This document shows, piece after piece, positions 18,304 to 27,671 of a stretch of 64,000 nt of DNA (the stretch's first letter is position 1; every line of letters begins with the position of its first letter). Under the pieces are notes generated by a model, which ran no database searches, was not told the DNA's origin, and saw nothing but the letters and a program-made list of their open reading frames with translations. The position numbers and the translations under genes were made by a program. Source of the stretch: Methylophaga sp. UBA3192 (GTDB lineage: Bacteria; Pseudomonadota; Gammaproteobacteria; Nitrosococcales; Methylophagaceae); NCBI GenBank assembly GCA_002363955.1, contig DEXE01000007.1, positions 375,965 through 439,964 on the forward strand, read 5' to 3'.

Positions 18304-19655
18304 GCCGCCAACTCCCTTACAGCCTGTTCAAATCGTTCACCGCGATCCACATAATTGGCAAACTGATCAAAGCTGGCACAAGCTGGAGATAACAATACTT
18401 GCTGGCCTGACTCTGCTGAACTGTTTGCCAGCTGTACAGCCGCTTTCATATCTGCAGCAAAATGTACCTGCACCGATTTCGGCACATTCCTGGCAATTTC
18501 TTCAGCAGACTGGCCAATTAAGATAATCGTACTGACATACTCGTTTAAGGTTGATGCCAATGGGGCAAAATTCTGACCTTTCCCTACACCACCTGCAATC
18601 AAGACGATCTTGCCATTGTCAGCCAGGCCTTCAATTGCTGCGATACTGGCACCTACATTGGTCGCTTTTGAATCATTGAACCAGCGCACACCATGTAATT
18701 CACGTACAAACCGACACCGGTGCGGTAAACCTTTAAATTCTCTTAATGCTTTGAGCATGGCATCCATGGGCAAGCCCATGACGGAGCCTAATGCCAACGC
18801 TGCCAAGGCATTAGCAATATTATGTCTGCCAGCAATTTTCATTTCACTGACCAGCATTAATGGCGCATCCCCTTCGGCTAGCCACAAATGGCCGCGCTGA
18901 GTAAGTACGCCAAATTCATAACCCTGTGATTCATGCAAACTGAAGCCAAGCTGATTACGCCCAGGAATTGCCATCGATGAAACGATAGGATCGTCGCGGT
19001 TGATAACCATGACACCATTTCCCTGATAAACCTTTTGTTTCGCCCGCTGGTAATCTTCAATTGAATCATAACGATCCAGATGATCGGCACTGACATTCAG
19101 AATCACCGATGCAAAAGCGTTCAGTGACTTTACGGTTTCCATTTGGAAACTGGATAATTCGAGTACATAAAAATCGGGGGCAGGATCAGTAAGCAGATCC
19201 AACGCCGGGATACCCAGGTTACCGCCAATAGCCACGTTTTTACCGGCCATTTTTGCCATCAATCCGACTAAGGTTGTGACGGTACTCTTACCATTTGAAC
19301 CGGTAATCGCGATAATCGGCGCATTTGCATGCCGGGCGAACAACTCAATATCACCAACGATTTCAATACCTGCTTCATATGCCTGGCGAATTTGCGGTAA
19401 TCGTGGGTCGACCCCTGGACTCAATACAATACTATCTGCACGCATCAGCCAATCGGCAGGAATACCTCCCGTTTTCACAACTACTTCCGGGAAGTCTTTT
19501 TGCAACGCGTTCAGGCAGGATGGCTTTTCACTGCTATCAATTACCGCCACCGCATTGCCCTGCTGCAATAAAAATCGAGCGCACGACAAACCAGTCTGGC
19601 CTAATCCAATGATCAGGCTGTAATGTGAGCTATGCTGTTGTAATTCTGCTGTCAT
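18300..19655 (-). CDS. murD: UDP-N-acetylmuramoylalanine--D-glutamate ligase
   Basis: Mur ligase adding D-Glu, 451 residues. The N-domain starts with IIGLGQTGLSCARFL. The ATP loop is TGSNGKSTVTTL, followed by NLGIPALDL, LELSSFQME and SADHLDRYDS. The C-domain contains HRCRFVRELHGVRWFNDSKATN and the end LLSPACASFDQFANYVDRGE. It overlaps mraY and ftsW by four bases each. Confidence 0.97.
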   Translation of the reverse strand: MTAELQQHSSHYSLIIGLGQTGLSCARFLLQQGNAVAVIDSSEKPSCLNALQKDFPEVVVKTGGIPADWLMRADSIVLSPGVDPRLPQIRQAYEAGIEIVGDIELFARHANAPIIAITGSNGKSTVTTLVGLMAKMAGKNVAIGGNLGIPALDLLTDPAPDFYVLELSSFQMETVKSLNAFASVILNVSADHLDRYDSIEDYQRAKQKVYQGNGVMVINRDDPIVSSMAIPGRNQLGFSLHESQGYEFGVLTQRGHLWLAEGDAPLMLVSEMKIAGRHNIANALAALALGSVMGLPMDAMLKALREFKGLPHRCRFVRELHGVRWFNDSKATNVGASIAAIEGLADNGKIVLIAGGVGKGQNFAPLASTLNEYVSTIILIGQSAEEIARNVPKSVQVHFAADMKAAVQLANSSAESGQQVLLSPACASFDQFANYVDRGERFEQAVRELAA

Positions 19656-20734
19656 CGTATTTTCAACGTCGCTAAACCGACCAATACCAAAAACACGGTA
19701 ATGATCCAGAATCGAACAATAATGCGAGGTTCAGGCCAGCCCTTTAATTCATAATGATGATGAATCGGTGCCATTAAAAACACCCGCTTACCACGTAATT
19801 TATAGGATGCCACCTGAATCATTACTGATAGCGTTTCAATAACAAATACGCCGCCCATAATCAGCAACACCAATTCCTGACGTACTAACACCGCTACGGT
19901 TCCAAGCGCCGCCCCTAGTGCCAACGCCCCGACATCCCCCATAAATACTTGTGCCGGATAAGTGTTGAACCAGAGAAATCCTAATCCCGCTCCAACCATG
20001 GCCGCACAGAACACGGTTAATTCACCTGCTCCCGGTATATGCGGGATTTGTAAATAACGGGCAAACTCAAAGTGACCGGCAACATAACTGAATAAGCCTA
20101 ATGCGGCGGCAACCATGACCGTTGGCATAATAGCCAAACCATCTAACCCATCTGTCAGATTCACAGCATTACTGCTGCCAACAATAACCAGATAGACCAC
20201 CAGCAAATACCAGGCGCCTAAAGGAATAACGATTTCTTTAAAAAATGGCACGATAAGCTGTGTTTCAGCAGGTGTTTGCACTGTCATATAAAGAAATATG
20301 GCTGCGCCTAACCCGACCACGGATTGCCAGAAATATTTATATCGGCTTAACAATCCTTTCGGATCCTGACGAACCAGTTTGATATAGTCATCAATAAACC
20401 CGATGAGCCCAAACAGCAGCGTCACCAGCAAAACGACCCAGACATAACGGTTAGCTAAATCGGCCCACAGCAATGTGCTGACAGCAATGGCTACCAGAAT
20501 CAATGAACCACCCATTGTTGGGGTGCCCGTTTTACTGAAGTGTGATTCAGGTCCATCATTTCTGACGACTTGACCGATCTGCCTGAAGCTCAAGTGACGA
20601 ATCATTGTCGGTCCGACAATCAAGGCAATACCCAATGCGGTCATCACCCCGAGAATGGCGCGTAATGTCAGATATTGAAAGACATTAAAGCCGGTGTAAT
20701 ACTGGCTTAAATATTCACTCAGCATTAACAACAT
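19652..20734 (-). CDS. mraY: Phospho-MurNAc-pentapeptide transferase
   Basis: Integral membrane enzyme that makes lipid I from UDP-MurNAc-pentapeptide and undecaprenyl phosphate; 360 residues, about ten membrane segments. Family motifs are TPTMGGSLI, the aspartate cluster in GFIDDYIKL, NAVNLTDGLDGLA, VFMGDVGALALG and the HIV-type loop APIHHHYELKGW. It shares one base with murF and four with murD. Confidence 0.97.
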   Translation of the reverse strand: MLLMLSEYLSQYYTGFNVFQYLTLRAILGVMTALGIALIVGPTMIRHLSFRQIGQVVRNDGPESHFSKTGTPTMGGSLILVAIAVSTLLWADLANRYVWVVLLVTLLFGLIGFIDDYIKLVRQDPKGLLSRYKYFWQSVVGLGAAIFLYMTVQTPAETQLIVPFFKEIVIPLGAWYLLVVYLVIVGSSNAVNLTDGLDGLAIMPTVMVAAALGLFSYVAGHFEFARYLQIPHIPGAGELTVFCAAMVGAGLGFLWFNTYPAQVFMGDVGALALGAALGTVAVLVRQELVLLIMGGVFVIETLSVMIQVASYKLRGKRVFLMAPIHHHYELKGWPEPRIIVRFWIITVFLVLVGLATLKIR

Positions 20735-22089
20735 CAGGCTTCTCCTCCAACGGCAAGCGCATCCGCCAGCTGGTCCAGCTTCATAAAACGTGAACCTTTA
20801 ATCAGACATGCCACATCCTTGGTTAGGATGCGTTTTAGTTCAGCTTCCAGTTCTGCTTTATCATTGAAATGCCTGGCGTTATCACCAAAGGCTGCTGAAG
20901 CCAGCTTACTTTGCTGCCCCACAGTGAATAATCTATTCACTCCCGCCGTTCTGGCATCACGACCCAATTGCTGATGAATGGACGTGCTTTCCGGTCCCAG
21001 CTCTCCAAAATCTCCCAATACCAGCCAATGTTCTCCGGGAAACTGCATTAACGTCTTTAACGCCTGGCGAAAGGAACCCGGATTAGCGTTATATGTATCA
21101 TCAATTACTAATGCATTATTGACCGCCTGACGCAGTTGCAAGCGATGCGGCACTGATTTGATTGAGGCCAAACCTTTGACAATGGCTTCAGGAGCAATCT
21201 TCAAGGCTGAACACACGGCAATAGCCGCCAGTGCATTACTTACATTATGAATCCCGGGTAACGGTAAAAAGATAAAATGACAGACACCTTCCAGACGCAC
21301 CATAAAGTGACTTCCGGTAATTGCTGGCTGTAGGTCAAGTGCTGCAATATCTGCCGGTTGCTGAAGACCGAACGTCAGGGACTGGCGGGCACCAAGTATG
21401 TGTTTCCATAAATCAACGTAGGGCATATCCGCATTAATGACGCCGATACCTTCCGCTTTAAGTCCGGCAAAGATTTCACCTTTTGCTTCAGCTATACCCT
21501 GTAATGATCCGAATCCTTCTAGATGCGCAGCCCCAACGTTATTTATTACCGCTACATCCGGTTCCGCCATGGCAACCAGAGTGGCTATTTCACCAGCATG
21601 GTTAGCGCCCATTTCGATGACAGCAAAATCATAATTTTCATTGAGCCGTGTCAGCGTAAGTGGCACACCCAGCTCATTATTCAAATTACCAGCTGTTGCT
21701 AAAACTTTTCCGCATTGCCCGAGAATGGAAGCGATCATTTCTTTAAGGGTTGTCTTGCCATTACTGCCTGTTACAGCAATGATTCTGGCCTGACTTTTTT
21801 CACGACACAATCTGGCAATTTGCCCATAAGCACTGATCACATTCTTCACTACAATCTGTGGTAATTCGCTGGGTATATATCGATTGACTAATGCCCCACA
21901 GGCTCCTGCCTTATAGGCTTGATCGATATAATCATGGCCATCTGTATTTTCTCCCGGCAATGCTATAAACAAATCACCTGCTTCAATTTTACGACTATCA
22001 ATTTTGCTGCCCGTCATAATGGCATCATTGCCATGCAACTCTGCATTCAGCAGATCAGCAATTTCGGTCAGGCGAATGTTCCACGTCAT
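20734..22089 (-). CDS. murF: UDP-MurNAc-tripeptide--D-Ala-D-Ala ligase
   Basis: Last cytoplasmic Mur ligase; adds the D-Ala-D-Ala made by Ddl. 451 residues. The N-domain includes DSRKIEAGDLFIALPGE, the ATP loop is TGSNGKTTLKEM, and downstream come NLNNELGVPLTL, EMGANHAGEI and DDTYNANPGSF. It overlaps murE by four bases. Confidence 0.97.
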   Translation of the reverse strand: MTWNIRLTEIADLLNAELHGNDAIMTGSKIDSRKIEAGDLFIALPGENTDGHDYIDQAYKAGACGALVNRYIPSELPQIVVKNVISAYGQIARLCREKSQARIIAVTGSNGKTTLKEMIASILGQCGKVLATAGNLNNELGVPLTLTRLNENYDFAVIEMGANHAGEIATLVAMAEPDVAVINNVGAAHLEGFGSLQGIAEAKGEIFAGLKAEGIGVINADMPYVDLWKHILGARQSLTFGLQQPADIAALDLQPAITGSHFMVRLEGVCHFIFLPLPGIHNVSNALAAIAVCSALKIAPEAIVKGLASIKSVPHRLQLRQAVNNALVIDDTYNANPGSFRQALKTLMQFPGEHWLVLGDFGELGPESTSIHQQLGRDARTAGVNRLFTVGQQSKLASAAFGDNARHFNDKAELEAELKRILTKDVACLIKGSRFMKLDQLADALAVGGEA

Positions 22090-23606
22090 ACTGTTACCCT
22101 TGTTGCTGAATGGCGTTTCTGTAAGGCTTGCATAGCTATCTCATAATCATTAAAAGGTGTCTTCACACCGGAGACTTCCTGATACTGTTCGTGACCTTTT
22201 CCTGCAATTAACACCATGTCTTCCAGCGCGGAATCAAGAACGGCATACTCAATCGCCCGCTGTCTGTCTGCTTCAATATGAATGTCAGTACCTACAGGAC
22301 AACCGGCCTGAATCTGTTCAATAATCTGCATGCTGCTCTCGCCACGCGGATTATCGTCCGTCAGCACGATTTTATCGGCCATCTCACTGGCGATTTGCCC
22401 CATCAATGGCCGCTTACCACTATCACGATCACCTCCACAGCCAAATACACACCACAGTCTGGAAGTGCTATCCATATGCTGTCGCATACCATGTAAAGCT
22501 TTGGAAAGTGCATCCGGGGTATGAGCAAAATCAATCACTACGGAAGGTTTCAGACTGCTCGCCAACAGTTGCATACGACCATTCACACCAACTAGTTGGT
22601 TGAGTCCCTGAGCAATTTCGCTCGCTGACCAGCCAAGTAGTGATAACACCGCGGCAGTTGCCAACATATTTTCGACATTGAATTTGCCGAGCAATCGACT
22701 TTGTATGGATAACTGTTGCTGCTGGATATGCAGGTTAAATTGCAAACCACGGGCAGTTGACGTTATATCGGTTGCATAAAGGTTTGCCTGCGCGTCTTTG
22801 CAGCTATATTCAATACATGTCATTTGATGATTATTGAGATATAGCAGCAAGGCCTGACCGAATTCATCATCTGCATTGACCACAGCAGCCTGTAGCGAAG
22901 TAAAGCTGAATAAACGTTGTTTAGCGGCAGCGTATTCCGCCATATTTTGGTGATAATCAAGATGATCGCGGCTTAAATTAGTCAGGATGCCGTAATTGAT
23001 ATCTACGAAATTCAACCGGCCTTGTTCCAGTGCGTGTGAAGAAGCTTCCAACGCAATATATTCAATTCCGGCATCGCGCATTTCCGCTAATGTGGCCTGT
23101 AAGGAAACCGGATCAGGCGTTGTCATGCCATTGTGTTTAAGCTCAGTTACTCTTCCACAGCCCAAGGTTCCAATCACACCACATGGCTGACCGGCATTTT
23201 CCAGTGCCTGTGCAATAAACTGGGTAACAGATGTTTTGCCGTTGGTTCCTGTGACCGCAATAACCGTCATAACCGCTGATGGATATTGATAAAAAGCAGC
23301 GGCCAGACGAGCTGTTTTGTCTTTTAAGTTAGTGACAGCAACCCTTTCAATATTCCGATCTTTCAGCTGTTTGCTGAGTTCTGGATCCAACGATAATTCA
23401 GCTGAATAACAGACCGCGGCAATACCTGACGCCATAGCCTGCCTGATATGCTGTTCACGGACTGTCGGGGTCGTCGCTAAGGCTATAAACAAATCACCCG
23501 GCTTAAGCTGGCGACTGTCCAGGCTCATGCCGGTGATTTCAGTAGTTGAAACCGTGTCACTTTCAACCAGACTCATTATGTCAATAAGGCGCATTTGATA
23601 TTTCAT
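22086..23606 (-). CDS. murE: UDP-MurNAc-L-Ala-D-Glu--meso-diaminopimelate ligase
   Basis: Mur ligase adding the third residue, 506 residues. The ATP loop is TGTNGKTSVTQF and the substrate region shows TTPDP and ASSHALEQGR. The C-domain carries DNPRGES, the DNPR signature for meso-diaminopimelate rather than lysine, as expected for a Gram-negative wall. It overlaps ftsI and murF by four bases each. Confidence 0.97.
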   Translation of the reverse strand: MKYQMRLIDIMSLVESDTVSTTEITGMSLDSRQLKPGDLFIALATTPTVREQHIRQAMASGIAAVCYSAELSLDPELSKQLKDRNIERVAVTNLKDKTARLAAAFYQYPSAVMTVIAVTGTNGKTSVTQFIAQALENAGQPCGVIGTLGCGRVTELKHNGMTTPDPVSLQATLAEMRDAGIEYIALEASSHALEQGRLNFVDINYGILTNLSRDHLDYHQNMAEYAAAKQRLFSFTSLQAAVVNADDEFGQALLLYLNNHQMTCIEYSCKDAQANLYATDITSTARGLQFNLHIQQQQLSIQSRLLGKFNVENMLATAAVLSLLGWSASEIAQGLNQLVGVNGRMQLLASSLKPSVVIDFAHTPDALSKALHGMRQHMDSTSRLWCVFGCGGDRDSGKRPLMGQIASEMADKIVLTDDNPRGESSMQIIEQIQAGCPVGTDIHIEADRQRAIEYAVLDSALEDMVLIAGKGHEQYQEVSGVKTPFNDYEIAMQALQKRHSATRVTV

Positions 23607-25312
23607 TGATGCGCCACCTGTAATTGCGTTTGCGGAAGGGCATCCGGGGCGATATTCAATAACCGCATTGCTCCCACCATGACATCTGCAAATACTGGTG
23701 CCGCTACCGCACCGCCGTAATATTCTTCACCAGTAGGATTATCCACAACCACGACCATTGCCAGTCGGGGATTACTGGCAGGAATCAAACCAGCAAATAA
23801 AGATTGATATTCACTTTCGGTATACCCACCCGCCATGGCTTTTTTTACGGTTCCGGTTTTTGCAGCAACACTGTAATTTGGCACCGCTGCACGTTGTGCC
23901 GTTCCGCCTGGAAGCACGACCAGTTCCATCATGCCGCGAACGGTTTCCATCAGATCTTTGGAGAACACTCGACGGCCTTTAGGTGTTTTATCCTGTTTGA
24001 TAAAAGTAACATCGCGCATGATGCCACCATTGCCGATAATGGTGTAGGCTCTGGCGAGCTGCAGGGTGTTGGTTGCCAAACCATAACCATAAGCGAGCGT
24101 TGCTCGATCCAGGGTCCGCCATGTACGCGGGTCCGGTAAACGCCCCATTGCTTCGCCGGGGAAATAGGCACCACTGTCAACGCCCATACCAAAACTGGCA
24201 AAATCCTGCCATAACGCCATCGGTTCTAGTTCCAGCGCAATTTTGCTGGCTGCCACATTACTGGACTTTTGAATCGACGTTGCCAGGTTGATGATGCCGT
24301 AATCGCGGAAATCGCGGATATTATGCCCACTGACCCGCATCGTGCCGGGGTGCGTATTGATCATGGTTGTAAGATCAAATTTGCCTGATTTCAAACCGCT
24401 CACCACCGTGAATGGTTTAACTGTTGAGCCGGGTTCAAACAAATCGGTAACCGCTCGGTTACGTAAATCAGTTGAGCGCACACCATTCCGGTTGTTCGGG
24501 TTAAATGCCGGCTGATTAACCATCGCCAGTACTTCCCCAGTCTGCACATCCAGAATAACCGCAGAACCAGATTGCGCCCCATGCTTTTCGACCGCATTTT
24601 TCAGTGCGTTATAGCTAAGGTATTGCAAGCGTAAATCAATACTCAACTGAATATTTTCACCGGCCTTGGCTGCGCGTATCGGATCGCCGCCCCCGACAAA
24701 ATTGCCTTTACTGTCCCGCACCATTCGACGCAGTCCAGGTACACCCGTCAATAATGGTTCATAGGTTAGTTCAAGACCTTCCTGACCAATATCATCAATA
24801 TTGGTAAAACCGACTACGTGGGCAGCGACTTCACCTGCAGGGTAATAGCGTTTGTATTCACGTTGCAGAGCTACACCGCCAATATTTAATTGTTTCACCT
24901 GCACGGAAATTTCGGGGGCTACCCGACGTTTTAAATAAAGAAATTCACGTTCGGGATTCTGATAAATCCGCTCACGAACGTTATTCACATCAATACCTAA
25001 AATGGAGGCCAGTTTTGCAAGTTGCGGATGATCTGGATCCGTGGCTTGTGGATTCAACCAGACGGAATGAACCGGCGTACTGATCGCCAGTGGTTCACCC
25101 TGACGATCGAGGATCATGCCGCGATGTGCCACAATCGGCACATTACGTAAATGGCGTGCATCACCCTGATTACGCAGAAAGTCTGGATTTAACACTTGAA
25201 TATCTACCAGACGCCATAACAGTCCCAGTCCAATCAGAATAAAGGACAGCCTGACCAGATTCAGCCGCCAGCCGCCCGTTTGCTGATAACCTCGTTGCTG
25301 ACGACGACTCAT
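23603..25312 (-). CDS. ftsI: Division-specific transpeptidase FtsI (PBP3)
   Basis: Septal peptidoglycan cross-linking enzyme, 569 residues. A short basic N-terminus leads into one membrane segment (LVRLSFILIGLGLLWRLVDI), then the PBP dimerisation region with RGMILDRQGEPLA. The transpeptidase motifs are STVK (nucleophile Ser in EPGSTVKPF), SSN (IQKSSNVAASK) and KTGT (AAKTGTVKKA). Partner glycosyltransferase FtsW is six genes downstream. It overlaps ftsL by four bases. Confidence 0.97.
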   Translation of the reverse strand: MSRRQQRGYQQTGGWRLNLVRLSFILIGLGLLWRLVDIQVLNPDFLRNQGDARHLRNVPIVAHRGMILDRQGEPLAISTPVHSVWLNPQATDPDHPQLAKLASILGIDVNNVRERIYQNPEREFLYLKRRVAPEISVQVKQLNIGGVALQREYKRYYPAGEVAAHVVGFTNIDDIGQEGLELTYEPLLTGVPGLRRMVRDSKGNFVGGGDPIRAAKAGENIQLSIDLRLQYLSYNALKNAVEKHGAQSGSAVILDVQTGEVLAMVNQPAFNPNNRNGVRSTDLRNRAVTDLFEPGSTVKPFTVVSGLKSGKFDLTTMINTHPGTMRVSGHNIRDFRDYGIINLATSIQKSSNVAASKIALELEPMALWQDFASFGMGVDSGAYFPGEAMGRLPDPRTWRTLDRATLAYGYGLATNTLQLARAYTIIGNGGIMRDVTFIKQDKTPKGRRVFSKDLMETVRGMMELVVLPGGTAQRAAVPNYSVAAKTGTVKKAMAGGYTESEYQSLFAGLIPASNPRLAMVVVVDNPTGEEYYGGAVAAPVFADVMVGAMRLLNIAPDALPQTQLQVAHQ

Positions 25313-25602
25313 GGTTTGACCACCACAGTCTGTTCATTGTTGGGGACCTGCATATTCAGTCGGGTACGAGACTGAAGTTCTACACGAGCAGGGCTAGCCC
25401 AGGTACTTTGCTCGAGCAATAATTTCCCCCATTCTTCATTCAGTTGATCACGTCTGTTTTCCAACTGCTGTAATGCAACGAATTCACTACGCCCCGCATG
25501 CTTGGTGTAAACCACTGCAACGGATGAAACCAGAACCAGTAACGTCATCACCAGCACCGGAAAATCAATACGCATATGCTCAAAAAACGTTGGCCAGCTC
25601 AT
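25309..25602 (-). CDS. ftsL: Cell division protein FtsL
   Basis: Small bitopic protein of the FtsQLB complex, 97 residues. One transmembrane segment (FPVLVMTLLVLVSSVAVVY, about 14-32) is followed by a periplasmic leucine-zipper-like coiled coil (FVALQQLENRRDQLNEEWGKL). Sequence conservation in this family is low, so the call rests on topology and position between rsmH and ftsI, which it overlaps by four bases each. Confidence 0.93.
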   Translation of the reverse strand: MSWPTFFEHMRIDFPVLVMTLLVLVSSVAVVYTKHAGRSEFVALQQLENRRDQLNEEWGKLLLEQSTWASPARVELQSRTRLNMQVPNNEQTVVVKP

Positions 25603-26537
25603 GCCAGTTTCTCCGCAACCCGCAACACGGCACTGCGCGAGCGAACATTCACTGATAATTCAGCTGCATCCGCTTTAATGGCTTTGCCGATAATTTTCAG
25701 ACGGGGGTTTAATTGATCGGCGGTTATAGGGAAATGGGCTGGTAAATCATCGCCTTTAGCCTGATCACGGAAAAAACGTTTTACGATGCGATCTTCCAGC
25801 GAATGAAAACTGATAACGGCCAGTCTGCCGCCTACAGCCAGTACTTCCAATGCCTGTTCAAGCGCGCTGGTTAATTCTTCCAATTCACTGTTGATAAAAA
25901 TACGGATGGCCTGAAAAGTCCGGGTCGCAGGGTGTTTGAACTTGTCCCGAGTTGGACTGGCCTTATCCACCAAATCAGCCAGTTGTTTAGTGGTGGTAAT
26001 CGGTGTATGTTCGCGGGTTTCCACAATAGCGCTGGCAATACGTTTGCCATAACGTTCCTCGCCCAGTGTTTTGATTACCGTGGCAATTTCATTCATCTCG
26101 GCGCTGGCAAGCCATTCGGCTGCACTCATTCCGGAAGTCGGATCCATCCGCATATCCAATGGGCCATCATGTTGAAAACTGAATCCGCGATCAGCTTCAT
26201 CCAGCTGTGGAGAAGACACACCGATATCCATCAAAATACCGTTTACATTTCCCTGCCACAGCCGTGAGTGAATAACGGTTGAAAGTTCAGAAAAAGCACA
26301 ATGTTCAATGGCAAAACGTTGATCACTGGCCGCCAGCGCCTCGCCTGCTTTTACAGCAGCTGGATCACGGTCAAGGCCTAATAATCTGCCATTTTCAGAA
26401 AGTTTTTCAAGAATAGCTCGGGAATGTCCGCCACGACCAAACGTCGCATCCACATAAAAACCATCTGGCTGAATAAACAGCGCCTCGACGGTCTCTTTGA
26501 GAAGAACCGGTTGATGTGTTGGGAGTTGGTTCGTCAT
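25599..26537 (-). CDS. rsmH: 16S rRNA (cytosine1402-N4)-methyltransferase
   Basis: SAM-dependent enzyme (MraW) that methylates C1402 in the decoding centre, 312 residues. Seen: HQPVLLKETVEAL at the start, the SAM motif VDATFGRGGHSRAIL, DIGVSSPQLDEADRGFSF, PLDMRMD, and the end FHSLEDRIVKRFFR. Nine bases separate it from mraZ. Its partner at the same nucleotide, rsmI, lies just outside the cluster at 27.7-28.5 kb. Confidence 0.97.
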   Translation of the reverse strand: MTNQLPTHQPVLLKETVEALFIQPDGFYVDATFGRGGHSRAILEKLSENGRLLGLDRDPAAVKAGEALAASDQRFAIEHCAFSELSTVIHSRLWQGNVNGILMDIGVSSPQLDEADRGFSFQHDGPLDMRMDPTSGMSAAEWLASAEMNEIATVIKTLGEERYGKRIASAIVETREHTPITTTKQLADLVDKASPTRDKFKHPATRTFQAIRIFINSELEELTSALEQALEVLAVGGRLAVISFHSLEDRIVKRFFRDQAKGDDLPAHFPITADQLNPRLKIIGKAIKADAAELSVNVRSRSAVLRVAEKLA

Positions 26538-26546
26538 TACTCCTCC

Positions 26547-26999
26547 CTATATCGATAGCGTTTCGAGTTCAGCTGGCAGTATTGCGTCGAAGTCTTCCTG
26601 CAAACATTCGTCCATCAAGGTGTTCCAGGTTTGCTCATCCCACAGTTCAAACTTATTCCCCTGACCTATCATCACGATATTTTTATCTAATCCTGCAAAT
26701 TCACGTAATTTAGCTGGTAATAAAATACGGCCATTACTATCCATTTCACATTCTGTGGCATATCCAAGCAGCATGCGTTTTAAACGACGAACCTGAGGAT
26801 TCAAACTTGGTAATGCGGATAATTTTTGTTCAACTGCTTCCCATTCAGGCAATGGATATAGCTGTAAACAGTGATCTGAGTGATCGATGGTAATGACCAA
26901 ACGGCCTTCGCAGCAGACATCAAGATGCTTACGGAACTTGGCAGGAATGGCCATCCGTCCTTTTGCATCCAGATTGAAAGTTGCTACGCCTCGAAACAC
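26547..26999 (-). CDS. mraZ: Transcriptional regulator MraZ
   Basis: First gene of the division cluster; a ring-forming DNA-binding protein of 150 residues with two SpoVT/AbrB-type repeats (FNLDAKGRMAIPAKFRK near the N-terminus and CEMDSNGRILLPAKLREFA in the second half). It represses its own operon in E. coli. The start codon is GTG (26999), with GAGGA six bases upstream. Its predicted binding sites lie directly upstream. Confidence 0.96.
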   Translation of the reverse strand: MFRGVATFNLDAKGRMAIPAKFRKHLDVCCEGRLVITIDHSDHCLQLYPLPEWEAVEQKLSALPSLNPQVRRLKRMLLGYATECEMDSNGRILLPAKLREFAGLDKNIVMIGQGNKFELWDEQTWNTLMDECLQEDFDAILPAELETLSI

Positions 27000-27016
27000 T
27001 GTTCGTCCTCAAATTG

Positions 27017-27056
27017 AAGGATCCACAAAGATCCACTTTTCCCCACTTTCCGACAC
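27017..27056 (-). promoter_or_regulatory. MraZ operator, four repeats at 10-bp spacing
   Basis: On the minus strand, GTGTC (27056), GTGGG (27046), GTGGA (27036) and GTGGA (27026) begin exactly ten bases apart. E. coli MraZ binds three TGGGN repeats separated by five bases, which gives the same 10-bp period, so this is very likely the autorepression operator. It begins at the -10 box and runs through the early transcribed region. Confidence 0.85.
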
Positions 27057-27083
27057 TATAGGAGTGCAACATAACGAAGTCAA
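27055..27083 (-). promoter_or_regulatory. Sigma70 promoter of the division cluster (Pmra)
   Basis: On the minus strand, -35 TTGACT (27083-27078), a 17-bp spacer and -10 TATAGT (27060-27055). Each hexamer has five of six consensus bases. Transcription would start near 27048 and give a leader of about 50 bases covering the MraZ repeats. Confidence 0.85.
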
Positions 27084-27280
27084 GCACGAAAATTAAGTAA
27101 ATCCTCTTTTTACGACAAGGACTTAGCGCATTTTCATAAAAGTGGGAGAAATGTGGATCAAGGTAAAAATGAGGACTTATTTCTTATCAAAAAACTGGCA
27201 TCGGAAGTTAAAGTAGATTCTAGAATAAAGGCAGAATTTGACTCGCAGAAAAAATATTTTCAGATGGGTGAAACAGAAAA

Positions 27281-27650
<370 letters not shown>

Positions 27651-27654
27651 TACC

Positions 27655-27660
27655 ATTTTA
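27655..27660 (-). promoter_or_regulatory. rnpB: Candidate rnpB -10 box
   Basis: TAAAAT on the minus strand lies about six bases before the P1-defined 5' end of the RNA. No clear -35 is visible. It lies in the 12 bp just beyond the rsmI stop codon. Confidence 0.45.
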
Positions 27661-27671
27661 CCGGAGCAGCT

